NCBI GenBank assembly: GCA_022508685.1 | Contig: JAFLUS010000077.1 | Span: 1-7,897, forward strand | Length of the DNA stretch: 7,897 nucleotides | DNA from: Prevotellaceae bacterium | GTDB lineage: Bacteria; Bacteroidota; Bacteroidia; Bacteroidales; Bacteroidaceae | Direction of reading: 5' to 3' | Part shown: piece by piece, positions 6,025 through 7,897 of the stretch | How positions within the stretch are numbered: the first letter of the stretch is position 1 | Layout: each line of letters opens with the position of its first letter | Position numbers and translations under genes: made by a program | Notes under the pieces: model-generated | The model's database searches: none | What the model was told of the DNA's origin: nothing | The model's input: the letters and a program-made list of their open reading frames with translations, nothing else

Positions 6025-7791
6025 TCAGAGCGCAACTTTGGTCGTGGTTGTCGTGCCGTCGGCAGCCACCATCTTCACTACGTAGATGCCCTTGTTCAGA
6101 CCCGTAGCGACGGTAGATTCGGGAGCCTTGACGGCATAGACCATGTTGCCTGCCATGTCGTAAACGGTAGCCGAAGCCACTTCGCCCGTGAAGGCGAGCG
6201 TGCCGCCAACCATTCCCTTGACAACGGCATGAGCCTTGGTCGCATCCATCGTGGCGATGCCGGTGCTGACGTAGTTGAGCGGGAGAATGTATCCGTATAC
6301 ATCGACGTAGGTGTCGGGGTCGCCGTTCGCCCAATCGAACCAGAAGTTCTCTACTGCCGTAGCAATGATGGTCATGTCGGCATTGGTGAACGGAATACCG
6401 GTGGCGAGCACCTCTTCCGTCGTCGACGTTTCGACGTAGTCGTCCAAATCTTCGTCGTAATACCAGTCGTACATGGTGTACTCGTGCGTCATGTTGTCCT
6501 TCATCCATTCTGCCAACGACGGATTTGCCGTCGTGAAGTAGTCGTAGAGCGGAACAAACTTGTCAGTGCCTGCCGGCATGATGTAGGCTTGAGCAGCGGG
6601 GTTGGTGAACGACTGCGGCACTTGGGCAAGCAGCGTGCCGTTGTTCGCCATTGACGAAACAATCAGGCTCTCTTCGTTATCGGTATATGCCGTGTAGGTG
6701 TCGTCGTTCAGATTGTAAACGTAAGGCACATAGGAATATCCTGTAAAGAAATCACCCGATTGTGCGGTAGAAGCATACAATTTGCCGTCGCCCGACATCA
6801 GCACGTTGTTGAATGTGAAGCCCGGCACCATTTCGCACAATTCTTGGAATGCTTCGCTGTACTCCGTCCACTTTGCATCCCATTCTTCGGCTGCAGCCAG
6901 CGCAGCCTCAAAGGCAGCCTTCGATGCGTCGCCCATGTAGTCTGCAGCATCGGGATAGACAGGCATGGTGTCATAATCCCATGTGCCTTCGGCATACCAC
7001 TCGTCCATGGCTTGTTCGTAGGCAGCCAATGCTTGCTCGTAAGCCGCCAGTTCGTCGGGCGTCATGTAAGCCTCAGGCTGTGTGGAAGGCCCTTCTCCCG
7101 GGTCTTCGGGCAGAACGAAACCTTCGGGATGATAGAGTTCGTCGTGGATGAGCGCATACGTCCAGTCGCCATTGTTGTCCTGACGATAAACGATGGGTTG
7201 GCATACGAATCCGCTATAGTCCTGCACTTGTCCGGCAATGATTTTGCCGTCGTCCGACACGCGCAATGCCGTGATGTACTGCGGCGTTCTGCCCGCAAAA
7301 TCCTTTTCGGGGAAAGGCAGCATGTGCAGTTCACCCGGCGTGCCGTCAGCCTGCATGTCCCAATAGCATGGTACCAGCATCATACCTTCGTAGTCGCCGC
7401 CATACGTTTCGGGAGAAACGGAGCCAACGATGCGCGAGCCGTCGGGCGTGATGCCGTCGGCTTTCGACATGAGGCGGTCGGCAACCGATGGGAGGTCGTG
7501 CCATTCGCCGTCTTTCCAATACTGAGCCATGGGTGCCATCGTCATTCCGACAACCACGCCGGTGTTGGACGCTACATTGCCGTTACCCGCATAGTAACTC
7601 TCGGTATATGAATAGACTTCGCCAGTCGTGAGATTGCGGATAGCCGTCGATTCGTAAGAACTGCTGATGGCATATTGTCCGTTGGGCGAAAGTGCCGAAA
7701 AGGCTTCGCCGGCATATTCCTTCGGCGCTTGAGCATACAGGGAAACGGATGCCGTCATGGCAAGTGTTGCAATGAGTAGATGTTTTTTCAT
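6025..7791 (-). CDS. Secreted propeller-like protein with T9SS type A-like tail
   Basis: I recognise no named gene. The 588-residue product starts at the ATG at 7791, giving MKKHLLIATL and a signal peptide cleaved before Q21 (SVSLYA|Q). The frame stays open to a TTG at 7797, which would add only two residues and is less likely. Short repeats such as SPNGQYAISSS (35-45), ITPDGSRIVGSV (114-125), VSDDGKIIAGQV (178-189) and MSGDGKLYAST (332-342) resemble HAF or beta-propeller blades. Residues of about 245-322 form an Ala/Glu/Tyr-rich helical insert (AAYEQALAAYEQA). The tail (ATVYDMAGNMVYAVKAP, LNKGIYVVKM, TTTTKVAL) has the form of a T9SS type A sorting domain, so surface or extracellular release is likely. 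It has its own promoter upstream and a terminator downstream. Binding or structural roles are both possible. Confidence 0.78.
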   Translation of the reverse strand: MKKHLLIATLAMTASVSLYAQAPKEYAGEAFSALSPNGQYAISSSYESTAIRNLTTGEVYSYTESYYAGNGNVASNTGVVVGMTMAPMAQYWKDGEWHDLPSVADRLMSKADGITPDGSRIVGSVSPETYGGDYEGMMLVPCYWDMQADGTPGELHMLPFPEKDFAGRTPQYITALRVSDDGKIIAGQVQDYSGFVCQPIVYRQDNNGDWTYALIHDELYHPEGFVLPEDPGEGPSTQPEAYMTPDELAAYEQALAAYEQAMDEWYAEGTWDYDTMPVYPDAADYMGDASKAAFEAALAAAEEWDAKWTEYSEAFQELCEMVPGFTFNNVLMSGDGKLYASTAQSGDFFTGYSYVPYVYNLNDDTYTAYTDNEESLIVSSMANNGTLLAQVPQSFTNPAAQAYIMPAGTDKFVPLYDYFTTANPSLAEWMKDNMTHEYTMYDWYYDEDLDDYVETSTTEEVLATGIPFTNADMTIIATAVENFWFDWANGDPDTYVDVYGYILPLNYVSTGIATMDATKAHAVVKGMVGGTLAFTGEVASATVYDMAGNMVYAVKAPESTVATGLNKGIYVVKMVAADGTTTTTKVAL

Positions 7792-7839
7792 AAGCAATCT
7801 TTTTTTGAAAAGTGATACCTAAAATGGATAAACTCGCTA

Positions 7840-7871
7840 CAAAAATAGTCGAAATTTAAGGAATAGACAAA
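7840..7871 (-). promoter_or_regulatory. Bacteroidota-type promoter of the 588-residue gene
   Basis: On the minus strand TATTTTTG (7847-7840) matches the Bacteroidota -7 element TAnnTTTG. TTTG (7871-7868) matches the -33 element, and the two are separated by 20 bp, within the usual spacing. Transcription should begin at about 7833-7836, leaving a leader of some 40-45 bases to the ATG at 7791. The bases just before that ATG are A-rich and lack a Shine-Dalgarno sequence, as is common in this phylum. Confidence 0.8.
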
Positions 7872-7897
7872 TTTTTCTATCAATTAAAGCAAAAAAT

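Overview
The window looks like chromosomal DNA from a member of the Bacteroidota, most likely Bacteroidales and plausibly Prevotellaceae-like. The evidence is the gene content (two Omp28-family proteins, a DUF6029-like outer-membrane barrel, a TlpA/ResA-type thioredoxin), the type IX secretion (T9SS)-like C-terminal tails, and signal peptides that nearly all leave Gln as the first mature residue. A Bacteroidota-type promoter (TTTG, 20 bp, TAnnTTTG) and the absence of clear Shine-Dalgarno sites agree with this. No genus-level marker is present, so the placement stays at order level.

All six credible genes lie on the minus strand, so the window reads right to left. At the right edge a promoter (7840-7871) drives a 588-residue secreted protein (7791-6025) with propeller-like repeats, a helical insert and a T9SS-type tail. 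Its message probably ends at a long hairpin (5958-6007). Five tightly spaced genes follow: a TlpA-like thioredoxin (5910-5419), a DUF6029-like barrel (5384-3753), an Omp28-related lipoprotein (3749-2934), a 212-residue secreted protein (2907-2269) and a 646-residue Omp28-domain protein (2258-318). Gaps are 34, 3, 26 and 10 bp, and a strong intrinsic terminator (249-289) closes the set.

The operon's unifying theme is cysteine chemistry outside the cytoplasm. Every product is exported and every one keeps a closely spaced cysteine pair: CHPC, C-x4-C, CVNC, C-x4-C and CGWC. The layout suggests a periplasm-to-surface thiol/disulfide module: a periplasmic thioredoxin, a barrel, a lipid-anchored Omp28 protein and two T9SS-type cargo proteins. 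That joint role is inferred. The sequence shows only the exported set, the motifs and the co-orientation.

The 317 bases at the left edge carry no convincing gene. They hold three AGTGCACT palindromes spaced exactly 22 bp apart, two adjacent palindromes (128-141 and 143-165) and the operon terminator.
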